A stretch of 6,536 bases of DNA, from assembly GCA_031292335.1 (NCBI GenBank), contig JARLHH010000015.1, forward strand, positions 1 to 6,536. Direction: 5' to 3'. Shown one piece after another: positions 1-5,590 of the stretch; within the stretch, counting starts at the first letter, position 1; each line of letters opens with the position of its first letter. The notes under the pieces were generated by a model, which searched no databases, was not told where the DNA came from, and saw nothing but the letters and a program-made list of their open reading frames with translations. The translations under genes were made by a program, and so were the position numbers. Source of the stretch: Candidatus Limnocylindrales bacterium (GTDB lineage: Bacteria; Chloroflexota; Limnocylindria; Limnocylindrales; CSP1-4).

Positions 1-177
1 CCGATCTCGAACGCCACCTGGGTCCAGTGGACGCTGCCCTGGACCGCGACGCCCGGGCCGCACAGCCTGGAGGTCGAGGCGATCGACGGCACGGGCGACG
101 TCCAGACGTCGCAGGTCACCAGCCCCGCGCCGGACGGCGCCAGGGGCCACCACCGGATCTCCGTCACGGTCAGCTGA
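1..177 (+). CDS. Molybdopterin-dependent oxidoreductase, sulfite-oxidase type (C-terminal end only)
   Basis: The window opens inside this gene; 58 codons are visible before TGA at 175-177. The visible part begins with a Trp-rich strand (NATWVQWTLPW), then a Gly/Pro turn (TPGPHSLEVEAIDG), a Gln-containing strand, and the closing pattern PDGARGHHRISVTV. This order matches the C-terminal immunoglobulin-like dimerisation domain of the sulfite oxidase/nitrate reductase (SUOX) molybdenum-cofactor family, where the W..W.W strand, the 'A.DG.G..Q' strand and a final 'P.GA.G.H.' segment are typical. The catalytic cofactor domain with its Mo-ligand cysteine lies outside the window, so substrate and activity cannot be judged. 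Membrane-anchored versions of this family occur widely in high-GC bacteria. The gene converges on the propeller-protein gene with a 45-base gap. The family call rests on one short domain end. Confidence 0.72.
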   Translation, partial: PISNATWVQWTLPWTATPGPHSLEVEAIDGTGDVQTSQVTSPAPDGARGHHRISVTVS

Positions 178-213
178 CGCCGCGCGGCTCCGGGGTCCGC
201 CGAACCTCGAGGA

Positions 214-242
214 CGCCGGCGATCAGCTGCCGCCGGCGATCA
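214..242. repeat. 12-bp direct repeat, 17-bp period, spanning a stop codon
   Basis: CGCCGGCGATCA occurs at 214-225 and again at 231-242 with five bases between. The first copy contains the TGA stop (complement of 223-225) of the minus-strand propeller gene, and the second copy encodes the A-G-G part of its C-terminus. It may be a small tandem duplication or chance in GC-rich DNA. Confidence 0.5.
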
Positions 243-1593
243 CCGCGTGCCAGGTCTGGCCCCCGTCCCGCGTCATCAGCAGGCTCGCCGACCCACCCGC
301 ACCAGCGACGATCACGACGCCCTGGGTGGCGGTGGTGAAGCCGAGGTCCGCGATCTGACCGGCCGGGAGGCGTTCGACGACCTTCCAGGTCCCCCCGGCA
401 TCGGTGGTCGCGATGAGAATCGAGCCGGTCCCGTCGCTGCCACCCACGACGACGACCGACGGCGACGCCATCGCGGCCATCGCGGCCGTCGTCAGCGGCG
501 CCGCGGTCCCCGACGGGGCGAAGGTGGAGCCGCCGTCATGGGACAGGTACAGGTGGTCGCCCGTCGGGTTGCTCCAGAGCCCCACGTCGCAGGCGGCGGC
601 AAGCTCGGTCGGGCTCGACGCGGCCAGGAACGCCGGGCCGACGACGTCGGCGCACGGCGGCGTCCAGGCCACCCAGCTGCCATTCGAGAGGCGCGCCCCT
701 CCGACGACCGTCCGGTCGTTCTCGACCAGCCAGCCGGCCGCGCCGGACAGCACCAGCTGAACCGCGGGGACCGGCCCGGCCCCGACCGGGACTCGCACCG
801 GGGAGACGCTCCAGCCGTCGCTGCCGACGGGGCTGGACGCGACGCGGAAGCTCCCGCCATCGAGCACGGCCGCGTGGACGATCCCGCCGGCGGTCTCCAG
901 CGCAAAGACCGGGGCGTTCGCCGCGAGGCCGGGGATCGTGACCCTGGCCCAGGTGGTCCCGCCGTCATGGGTTGCCCACAGGTCGGGCCCGAAGGCCCAC
1001 CCGTCGTTCGGGTCGGCGAAGCGGACACCGCTGACGCCCGACGTGGCCTGGCCCGGGCCCTGGGCCATCGCGGTGGCCGGCGCCGGCGCCGGGGACCATG
1101 TCCGTCCCCCATCGCCGGTCCGCGCGATCGCCGCGCACGGGCCGGCGGCGCAGGTGCCGGTGCCCAGGACCCATCCCGCATCGGCGGAGACGAACGTCAC
1201 GGACGCGGGCTCGAGGCCCAGGACGGCTGCCGGCGCAACGGTCTCGGCCGGGCTCGCCGAGGGTGAAGGCGACGGGGTGGCGACCACCGCGGGCGCGGCC
1301 GAGGCGGCCGGGGTCGCCGGGCTCGTTGCTCCGGGCCCCAGCGGCCCGCCCGGCGTGTTCCCGCCGTTCCTGGCCAGGAGGATCGCCGAGACGGCGACGA
1401 CCACGATCGCCGCTGCGGCCAGCTCCGCGGCGAAGCGGGCGAAGCGAGGAAGCCGCGAGGCGGTGCCCCGGGACGGCGGCTGCCCGGCCGGGATCGCGCC
1501 GATCCGCGACACCAGCTCGTCCGGGATCGGATGCGCCGCGGAAGCGCGCAGCGAGGCGCGCACCTCGCGCTCGAGCGCCTCGTCGTTCTTCAT
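223..1593 (-). CDS. Single-pass membrane protein with anti-sigma-like N-terminus and Asp-box (BNR/Ycf48-like) beta-propeller
   Basis: 456 residues. Residues 1-53 are charged and cytoplasmic-looking, beginning MKNDEALEREVRASLRASAA. A hydrophobic helix spans about 54-75. A low-complexity Pro/Ala/Ser/Thr linker covers about 78-122. The rest is an extracytoplasmic repeat domain with five Asp-box motifs: DGGRTW (161-166), HDGGTTW (209-215), HDGGSTF (352-358), TDAGGTW (397-403) and RDGGQTW (442-448). Such repeats form beta-propellers in sialidase/BNR and Ycf48-like proteins; no sialidase catalytic set is recognisable. The gene starts at an ATG overlapping the sigma-factor stop (ATGA), with AAGGGAG nine bases upstream (complement of 1603-1609). 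An upstream extension to 1920 is possible in frame but would lie within the sigma gene. Coupled translation plus the membrane topology suggest a sigma-binding sensor. No zinc-type HxxxCxxC anti-sigma motif is seen, so the anti-sigma role is inference. Confidence 0.82.
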   Translation of the reverse strand: MKNDEALEREVRASLRASAAHPIPDELVSRIGAIPAGQPPSRGTASRLPRFARFAAELAAAAIVVVAVSAILLARNGGNTPGGPLGPGATSPATPAASAAPAVVATPSPSPSASPAETVAPAAVLGLEPASVTFVSADAGWVLGTGTCAAGPCAAIARTGDGGRTWSPAPAPATAMAQGPGQATSGVSGVRFADPNDGWAFGPDLWATHDGGTTWARVTIPGLAANAPVFALETAGGIVHAAVLDGGSFRVASSPVGSDGWSVSPVRVPVGAGPVPAVQLVLSGAAGWLVENDRTVVGGARLSNGSWVAWTPPCADVVGPAFLAASSPTELAAACDVGLWSNPTGDHLYLSHDGGSTFAPSGTAAPLTTAAMAAMASPSVVVVGGSDGTGSILIATTDAGGTWKVVERLPAGQIADLGFTTATQGVVIVAGAGGSASLLMTRDGGQTWHAVIAGGS

Positions 1594-2162
1594 GGCCGGG
1601 ATCTCCCTTCGTCCTGGGCGTCGAAGGCCGCGCGAAGGAGGCGCAGCGCGTAGTGGAGGCGGGACTTGACGGTTCCCGCGCCGACTCCGGTGCGGGCGGC
1701 GATCTGCTCGACCGTCAGGTCGGCGTAGTACCGCAGCACGACGACCTCGCGGTGATCGGCGCTCAGCGAGCGGATCGCGGTCGCCAGCACGTCGCGACGG
1801 GCAAGTCCGTCGGTCGTGTCCGGGACGGGCAGCTCCGGCTGGAGATCGAGAGGCACCGGGAAGCGGCGCCGGGCGCGCAGCCGGTCGCGGCATGCGTTGA
1901 CCACGATCCGCCCGAACCACGCCTCGAACTTCTCGGGATCGCGCAGCTCCCCGAAGTGGCGCCAGGCGGTCAAGGCCGCGTCGTGGGTCGCATCCTCCGC
2001 GTCCGCCCGCTCGCCGAGCATGAGCGTCGCGTACCGGTAGGCACTGTCCAGCGTCCGCCGGTCCAGCAGCGCGACGAAGGTGCGCGCGCGCGGATCCTCG
2101 CGCCCGAGATCAGGGTCCTGCGCCTTCGCCACCGCGAGCCTCCCCAATCCTGTCATGCCCAT
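1590..2162 (-). CDS. RNA polymerase ECF-type sigma factor (sigma-70 family)
   Basis: 190 residues, usual for an ECF sigma factor. Region 2 covers about residues 28-100: the stretch DAEDATHDAALTAWRHF (54-70) is the conserved acidic/aromatic part of region 2.2, followed by FEAWFGRIVVNACRDRLRAR (79-98), the helix that melts and contacts the -10 element. Region 4 covers about 123-180, with LSADHREVVVLRYYADLT, the helix-turn-helix EQIAARTGVGAGTVKSRLHY and RLLRAAF. There is no region 1 or 3 and no long C-terminal extension. Two in-frame Met codons compete as start, at 2162 and 2156; the second leaves a better distance from the -10-like box upstream. GTG at 2195 is also possible. No Shine-Dalgarno sequence is seen. 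The stop overlaps the next gene's start by four bases, so the two are probably made together and the membrane protein probably controls this sigma factor. Confidence 0.9.
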   Translation of the reverse strand: MGMTGLGRLAVAKAQDPDLGREDPRARTFVALLDRRTLDSAYRYATLMLGERADAEDATHDAALTAWRHFGELRDPEKFEAWFGRIVVNACRDRLRARRRFPVPLDLQPELPVPDTTDGLARRDVLATAIRSLSADHREVVVLRYYADLTVEQIAARTGVGAGTVKSRLHYALRLLRAAFDAQDEGRSRP

Positions 2163-2164
2163 CC

Positions 2165-2190
2165 GACGATCGGCACCGGCGAAACGTTCA
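2165..2190 (-). promoter_or_regulatory. Candidate ECF-type promoter of the sigma/propeller operon
   Basis: On the minus strand TGAAC (complement of 2186-2190) is followed after 17 bases by CGTC (complement of 2165-2168). This resembles the AAC-type -35 and CGTC -10 elements of ECF promoters. The -10-like box ends two bases before the ATG at 2162 and eight bases before the ATG at 2156, so transcription would begin at or very near the second start codon. This would allow the sigma factor to transcribe its own gene. Short degenerate motifs, so confidence is low. Confidence 0.35.
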
Positions 2191-2325
2191 ATCACGCGAC
2201 AGCATGACTGCGATTCGGCGGAGCGGCCGGGGCGGCCCGCCAGCCGCCGCGACCCGGGCATCGACGAGGCGGAGTCGGCGCCGTGCGTCGGGACGACCCG
2301 CTCGGCCTCCCGGACCGGGGCCGAG

Positions 2326-2335
2326 ACGATATCGT
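2326..2335 (+). promoter_or_regulatory. 10-bp palindrome with -10-like box just before the phosphoesterase start
   Basis: ACGATATCGT is a perfect palindrome. It contains TATCGT (2330-2335), which fits the TAnnnT -10 pattern and ends six bases before the ATG at 2342. No convincing -35 box is seen about 17 bases upstream. It could be a -10 for a leaderless transcript, a small operator, or chance. The rest of the 179-base divergent spacer (2163-2341) is GC-rich and shows no gene. Confidence 0.3.
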
Positions 2336-2341
2336 GAGGCG

Positions 2342-3370
2342 ATGGCCCGGACGCGACTGGATGACAGGCGAGGAGCCCCGAGGCGCTCGACGCGGGCGAC
2401 GGCGATCCTCGGGCTGGCCTTCCTGCTGGCCTCATGCCACGCCTCGACGGCGACGGTCCTCACGGGGCTTCCGGGGCCGGCCGCTCCCACCAGCCCGACC
2501 GCCGAACCGGCACAGGCCCCGCCCGCCGCCTCCTCGGCGGCACGGTCGCCGGCGGCCGCACCGTCCGCCATGCCGACGGGCGCGCCGCGGGCGGCGATCA
2601 CCCACGTCGTCATCGTCTGGATGGAGAACCGGGATGCGTCCGCGGTCACGGCAGCGTCAATGCCGTACCTCTACGGGCTCTCCCAGACCTTCGGCCGGGC
2701 CGACAACTACGACGCGGTCGCCCATCCGTCGCTGCCGAACTACCTTGCTTTCTGGTCCGGATCGACCCAGGGAGTGACCGACGACGGGGTGCACGACGTC
2801 ACGGCCGAGAGCCTCTCGAGCCAGCTGGCGGCGGCGGGCCTGGCCTGGCGGACGTACGCCCAGGACTATCCGGCAGGGGGCTGCTACACGGGAAGCTCGT
2901 ATCCGGGCGGCGTGGACGGCCCCGGCGTCGCGGGCACCTATGCCCGCAAGCACAACCCGGCGATGAGCTTCACGTTCGTCTCGGGCAGCGCCCAGTGCGA
3001 CAACATCCAGCCCCTCGCCAGCTTCGATCCCGGTGTCAGCTTCGCCTTCGTGGTGCCGAACCTCTGCAACGACATGCACGACTGCGCGGCGGCCCAGGGC
3101 GACACCTTCCTCCGGGCCTTCCTCCCCCAGGTCCTGGAGGCGCCCGACTGGCCGCGCACGCTGCTCGTCGTCTCGTTCGACGAAGGCACCACCGACGCCG
3201 GCGGCGGGGGCAGGGTCTTCACGCTGGTCGCGCGCCAGGGGCTCTCGGGCGTCGTGTCAACCATTCCTCACGACCACTACGGGCTGTTGCGGACCGTCGA
3301 GGACGTGCTCGGCCTGCCGTGCCTGGGCACCGCGTGCAACGCGACACCGCTCGACGAGTTCCTGCCGTGA
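2342..3370 (+). CDS. Lipoprotein phosphoesterase, acid phosphatase/phospholipase C family (PF04185-like)
   Basis: 342 residues. The N-terminus has several Arg, a hydrophobic stretch (about 20-30) and the lipobox L-A-S-C with Cys32, so it is probably a lipid-anchored surface protein. A Pro/Ala/Ser-rich spacer follows (about 40-85). The catalytic domain shows the family landmarks in order: ITHVVIVWMENRD (Glu95 and Asn96, usual metal ligand region), AHPSLPNYLAFWSG (127-140, with Ser130 at the nucleophile position), VPNLCNDMHD (238-247), VVSFDEGT (276-283) and PHDHYGLLRTVEDVLGLP (309-326), where Asp and His residues bind metal. Relatives cleave phosphate esters such as phosphomonoesters or phospholipids; the substrate here is unknown. 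Of six Cys after the lipid Cys, Cys327 and Cys332 near the end may pair. An in-frame ORF extends upstream to 2204, but its Arg/Gly-rich sequence precedes the signal peptide, so 2342 is preferred. GAGG lies very close to this ATG and is a poor ribosome site. Confidence 0.88.
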   Translation: MARTRLDDRRGAPRRSTRATAILGLAFLLASCHASTATVLTGLPGPAAPTSPTAEPAQAPPAASSAARSPAAAPSAMPTGAPRAAITHVVIVWMENRDASAVTAASMPYLYGLSQTFGRADNYDAVAHPSLPNYLAFWSGSTQGVTDDGVHDVTAESLSSQLAAAGLAWRTYAQDYPAGGCYTGSSYPGGVDGPGVAGTYARKHNPAMSFTFVSGSAQCDNIQPLASFDPGVSFAFVVPNLCNDMHDCAAAQGDTFLRAFLPQVLEAPDWPRTLLVVSFDEGTTDAGGGGRVFTLVARQGLSGVVSTIPHDHYGLLRTVEDVLGLPCLGTACNATPLDEFLP

Positions 3371-3383
3371 GCTCGCCGGGGGT

Positions 3384-3402
3384 CCACCCAGATGCCGGGT
3401 GG
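3384..3402 (+). terminator. Weak hairpin after the phosphoesterase gene
   Basis: CCACCC (3384-3389) can pair with GGGTGG (3397-3402) across a seven-base loop, starting 14 bases after the phosphoesterase stop. There is no T-run, so it is not a classical intrinsic terminator. It may still slow polymerase or protect the 3' end of the mRNA. Confidence 0.25.
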
Positions 3403-3428
3403 TCGGGGACGCCCTGGCGCACGAGTCG

Positions 3429-3457
3429 TTGACTGAACAGCCATTCATTCATATCAT
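3429..3457 (+). promoter_or_regulatory. Sigma-70-type promoter of the tetR-family gene
   Basis: TTGACT (3429-3434) and TATCAT (3452-3457) are separated by exactly 17 bases and match the -35 and -10 consensus well, in a locally AT-rich island within GC-rich DNA. The -10 box ends nine bases before the ATG at 3467, so the transcript should start at or within a few bases of the start codon and be leaderless or nearly so. Confidence 0.65.
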
Positions 3458-3469
3458 GTTGAGTGAATG
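3442..3469. promoter_or_regulatory. Inverted repeat, probable TetR-type autoregulatory operator
   Basis: CATTCATTC (3442-3450) and GAGTGAATG (3461-3469) are inverted copies with one mismatch in nine, separated by ten bases. The repeat covers the -10 box and ends on the start codon of the tetR-family gene. Two further half-site-like pieces flank it: TGACTG (3430-3435) with CAGTCA (3472-3477), and GTTGACTGAA (3428-3437) repeated as GTTGAGTGAA (3458-3467) 30 bases on. TetR-family repressors usually bind such symmetric sites over their own promoter, so self-repression is likely. Confidence 0.5.
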
Positions 3470-4111
3470 TCCAGTCAGCACGGTGTCAGCGTGACCGTAT
3501 CGTCCCCTGCTGGGAGTGGTACGAGCCCGAAAGCGGCCAGCCGGGATCACATCCTGGAGGCGGCCCGGACACTGTTCGCGGAGCGTGGCTTTGCCTCCTG
3601 CCGGGTGGCAGACGTCGCCCGCGGCGCCCGGATGAGCGCCGGGAACGTGTACTGGCTCTTCGACTCGAAGGAGGCGATCCTCAGGGCGATCCTCGCCGAG
3701 GGATTCGGGAACGTCGAGGCGATGGCCGCGGAAGTCGCGGACGCCTACGGACCCGCCCGCCGGAAGCTCGACCTCCTCGTGGACCGGACGCTGGCCTTCT
3801 ATGACGCGAACGGGCCGTTCGTGGTCATCCTCGGCGGCTTGCTGGGCGAGGGCGGCCGCGAGCTGATCCGCACGCTTGGCCTGGACATGCCGGCGGTCGC
3901 CGGCCGCGTGCATGCGAACCTCCGACGGGTCTTCGCCGAGGCACGCTCGGAGGGCGCGGTGGCGCCGGCTGATCCCGACCTGCTCGTCACGCTCTACATC
4001 GGCTTCTTCAACGGGCTGCTCATCACGTACCGCGACCAGTGGCCGGGACTGGCACGCGACGCACTCCGCGAGGCAGCCCTCCGCGTGGTGGGGTACCGCC
4101 CGGCGGGCTGA
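3467..4111 (+). CDS. TetR/AcrR-family transcriptional regulator
   Basis: 214 residues. After a Ser/Gly/Ala-rich lead of about 24 residues comes the three-helix TetR DNA-binding domain at about 25-72: SRDHILEAARTLFAERGF, then the helix-turn-helix RVADVARGARMSAGNVYWLF (46-65) and the family's D-S-K-E-A-I-L closing helix. The rest (about 80-214) is an all-helical ligand/dimer domain, which is variable in the family and does not reveal the effector. The start at 3467 has no Shine-Dalgarno sequence but sits nine bases after a good -10 box, which supports leaderless translation; GTG at 3491 is the next in-frame option and would still keep the whole domain. The upstream phosphoesterase gene is 96 bases away on the same strand and the next gene converges, so no target other than itself is obvious. 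Confidence 0.93.
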   Translation: MSSQHGVSVTVSSPAGSGTSPKAASRDHILEAARTLFAERGFASCRVADVARGARMSAGNVYWLFDSKEAILRAILAEGFGNVEAMAAEVADAYGPARRKLDLLVDRTLAFYDANGPFVVILGGLLGEGGRELIRTLGLDMPAVAGRVHANLRRVFAEARSEGAVAPADPDLLVTLYIGFFNGLLITYRDQWPGLARDALREAALRVVGYRPAG

Positions 4112-4184
4112 CGGCGCCGCCGGAGGATGTCCCGCCGGGCCACGCCTCCTCGATCGCCGCCCCCGGTTCCGCCGGCCGCGGCGG

Positions 4185-4298
4185 CTACCGGCCGATCGAG
4201 GGGTCACCCACGCGGCCGAGGAACAGGATGCTGCCCGTCGGCACGTCGCGGAGCGCGAAGAGGAACGGCCGATCCACGCGCAGGGTTACCGGCTCGGC
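4185..4298 (-). pseudogene. Detached C-terminal end of the serpin, in another reading frame
   Basis: Reading the minus strand from 4298 in the shifted frame gives 37 codons before TAG (complement of 4185-4187). They include AEPVTLRVDRPFLFALRD and TGSILFLGRVGDPS. This is the strongly conserved serpin end: the signature around V-D-R-P-F-L-F, followed by the final strand ending F-L-G-R-V. No start codon precedes it in this frame near the junction, so it would not be made independently. It belongs to the gene ending at 4286 and is separated from it by an apparent one-base loss just after Met386. Confidence 0.85.
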
Positions 4299-5458
4299 CG
4301 CATCGCCGTCGCCCGCATCACGACGGCAGTGGCGGCGGCGGCCTCCGTTCCCTTCTCGTCGACGTCGATGTTGGCCTGGTGGATCACGTCCGAGATCTCC
4401 AGCTTCTCGGCGGTCGTGATCCCGCTGAAGTCCGCCCGGTCGTCGAACGCCGACGGCATGCCGAGCGCCGCCAGGGTCGAGGCGAGGTCCGTCTTCGTCT
4501 CGATCCCGAACTTCGGGAGCGCCAGCGCGACCTCGGTGTCGCTGAGCGCGCCCGTGATCGCGACGAACGAATCGGCCGAGAGCGTCGACTCGAATGCCAC
4601 GAGATCATCCGGGACGATGACCGTCATCGCCAGCGATCCGCCGACATACGGGATCTCGACCGCGCGCCAGCCGCTCCCCGACGCGTAGCGGAGAGAGGTC
4701 GTCGTGGCCATGAACGGCACCTGCACGGTCGAGCCGTCGGCGCGCGTGAACGTGCCGTCCGTCGTGGCGTCCACCGGGAACGGCGTCTCCCAGGGCGCCT
4801 TGAGGTAGATCGCGTTGACGAGCGCGAGGCGGGTTGCCGGCGTGAGCACGCCCGGGACGAGCAGCTCCGGGATGCGGTGCTCCGTCTGGGCGTCGACCCA
4901 GCCGTTGATCAGCGCCCGAGCCTGCTCGGTCTGGGTCTTGTAGTCGACCAGGCGCAGGCCACCGCCGAAGCGCTCGGCGAGCGCTTCCAGGTACGGCTTC
5001 TCGAGCGGCATCCCCTGCTGGGCGAACGGCGCGTTCGCAATCCTGAGCGTGACCGTGACGTCCTTCCCGCTGTCGTCCTGGAAGGTCCCGCTCCGGGTGG
5101 CGAGCAGCTGGTCGAGCGCGTTCAGCCAGCCGGCATGATCGTCGGCCGCGGCGCCGTGCATGACGGCGTCCATCTCCAAGGCCGTGTCGCCGCGCGCTCC
5201 TGCCCGCGCCATCGCCAGCGCGAGCGTGATGCTGGCCGGCGAGAAGACCAGGTTCGTCTGGCCCGCCGCGATGGCCCGGTAGAGGTCCAGCCCGAACGCG
5301 TCGACGGCGGCACCGGCCCGGATCGCGTCGCCCGGGTCCGCGGAGGCACGGGCGACGTCCGCGCGCGCCAGCCCGACGTCGCCGCCGAGCGAGGCAGCCG
5401 GTGCGCAGGCACTCAGCGCGATGACGACGGAGAGGAGGGCCGCGAGCTTCACGTTCAT
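4286..5458 (-). CDS. Serpin-family protease inhibitor lipoprotein, frameshifted near its C-terminus
   Basis: 390 residues in the open frame. MNVKLAALLSVVIALSAC is a lipoprotein signal with lipobox L-S-A-C (Cys18), so the protein should be anchored outside the membrane. Serpin landmarks follow in order: NLVFSPASITLALAMARAGA (helix B and neighbours), LALVNAIYLKAPWETPF (strand 3A), VPFM...LRYASGSGWRAVEIPY, ALALPKFGIETKTDL, and the hinge VDEKGTEAAAATAVV (366-380). Gly370-Thr371 and the run of small residues are what inhibitory serpins need for loop insertion. After Met386 the frame changes, five codons later comes TAA, and the conserved last strands lie in the other frame. As written, the product lacks about 37 residues and should not fold as a working inhibitor. 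Restored, it would have about 424 residues. An upstream in-frame extension exists but precedes the signal peptide. There is no good ribosome site. Divergent from the aldo/keto reductase. Confidence 0.88.
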   Translation of the reverse strand: MNVKLAALLSVVIALSACAPAASLGGDVGLARADVARASADPGDAIRAGAAVDAFGLDLYRAIAAGQTNLVFSPASITLALAMARAGARGDTALEMDAVMHGAAADDHAGWLNALDQLLATRSGTFQDDSGKDVTVTLRIANAPFAQQGMPLEKPYLEALAERFGGGLRLVDYKTQTEQARALINGWVDAQTEHRIPELLVPGVLTPATRLALVNAIYLKAPWETPFPVDATTDGTFTRADGSTVQVPFMATTTSLRYASGSGWRAVEIPYVGGSLAMTVIVPDDLVAFESTLSADSFVAITGALSDTEVALALPKFGIETKTDLASTLAALGMPSAFDDRADFSGITTAEKLEISDVIHQANIDVDEKGTEAAAATAVVMRATAMRPSR

Positions 5459-5465
5459 GCCGGGT

Positions 5466-5493
5466 GGACACCGGGAATGCCGGGGTAGTTTCC
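5466..5493 (-). promoter_or_regulatory. Possible ECF-like promoter of the serpin gene
   Basis: On the minus strand GGAAAC (complement of 5488-5493) is followed after 18 bases by GTCC (complement of 5466-5469). The second box ends seven bases before the serpin ATG at 5458. The arrangement resembles GGAA-type ECF promoters and the spacing seen before the sigma gene, but the motifs are short and could be chance. Confidence 0.22.
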
Positions 5494-5520
5494 GCGCCAT
5501 GCGCTCCACCTCGGCGGGCG

Positions 5521-5532
5521 CCACCATGGTGG
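5521..5532. promoter_or_regulatory. Perfect 12-bp palindrome in the divergent serpin/reductase spacer
   Basis: CCACCATGGTGG is fully self-complementary and lies near the middle of the 132-base spacer (5459-5590) between two divergent genes, 58 bases before the reductase ATG. It could be an operator or an RNA hairpin in the reductase leader. No other feature is evident in this spacer beyond the Shine-Dalgarno sequence at 5581-5585. Confidence 0.35.
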
Positions 5533-5590
5533 TGTCGCCGGCGAGGCCCACGAGACACGGGACAGGCCGGGAGGGAGCGCGGGAGCAAGC

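Noticed and set aside
223..1593. Sialidase or exo-glycosidase function for the Asp-box protein
   Set aside because: Asp-boxes are structural repeats; no arginine triad or other catalytic sialidase set can be recognised, and the operon context points to sensing.
1098..2207. 369-codon plus-strand open frame opposite the sigma/propeller operon
   Set aside because: Low-complexity Arg/Pro/Ala sequence with no motif, opposite two genes with clear domains.
3456..3494. 12-residue open frame starting at ATG 3456, overlapping the tetR start, as a leader peptide
   Set aside because: Its ATG overlaps the -10 box and lies upstream of the predicted transcription start, so it would not be transcribed from that promoter.
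4112..4184. Intrinsic terminator between the convergent tetR and serpin genes
   Set aside because: GGAGG and CCTCC can pair weakly across a long loop, but there is no strong stem and no T-run on either strand.
4284..4303. Programmed ribosomal frameshift in the serpin
   Set aside because: No slippery X-XXY-YYZ heptamer or evident downstream stem is seen at the junction, and serpins are not known to need frameshifting. An indel or sequencing error explains it more simply.
4127..5488. 453-codon plus-strand open frame opposite the serpin
   Set aside because: The translation is Arg/Gly/Val/Asp-rich with no recognisable domain and lies wholly opposite the recognisable serpin; typical antisense shadow in high-GC DNA.
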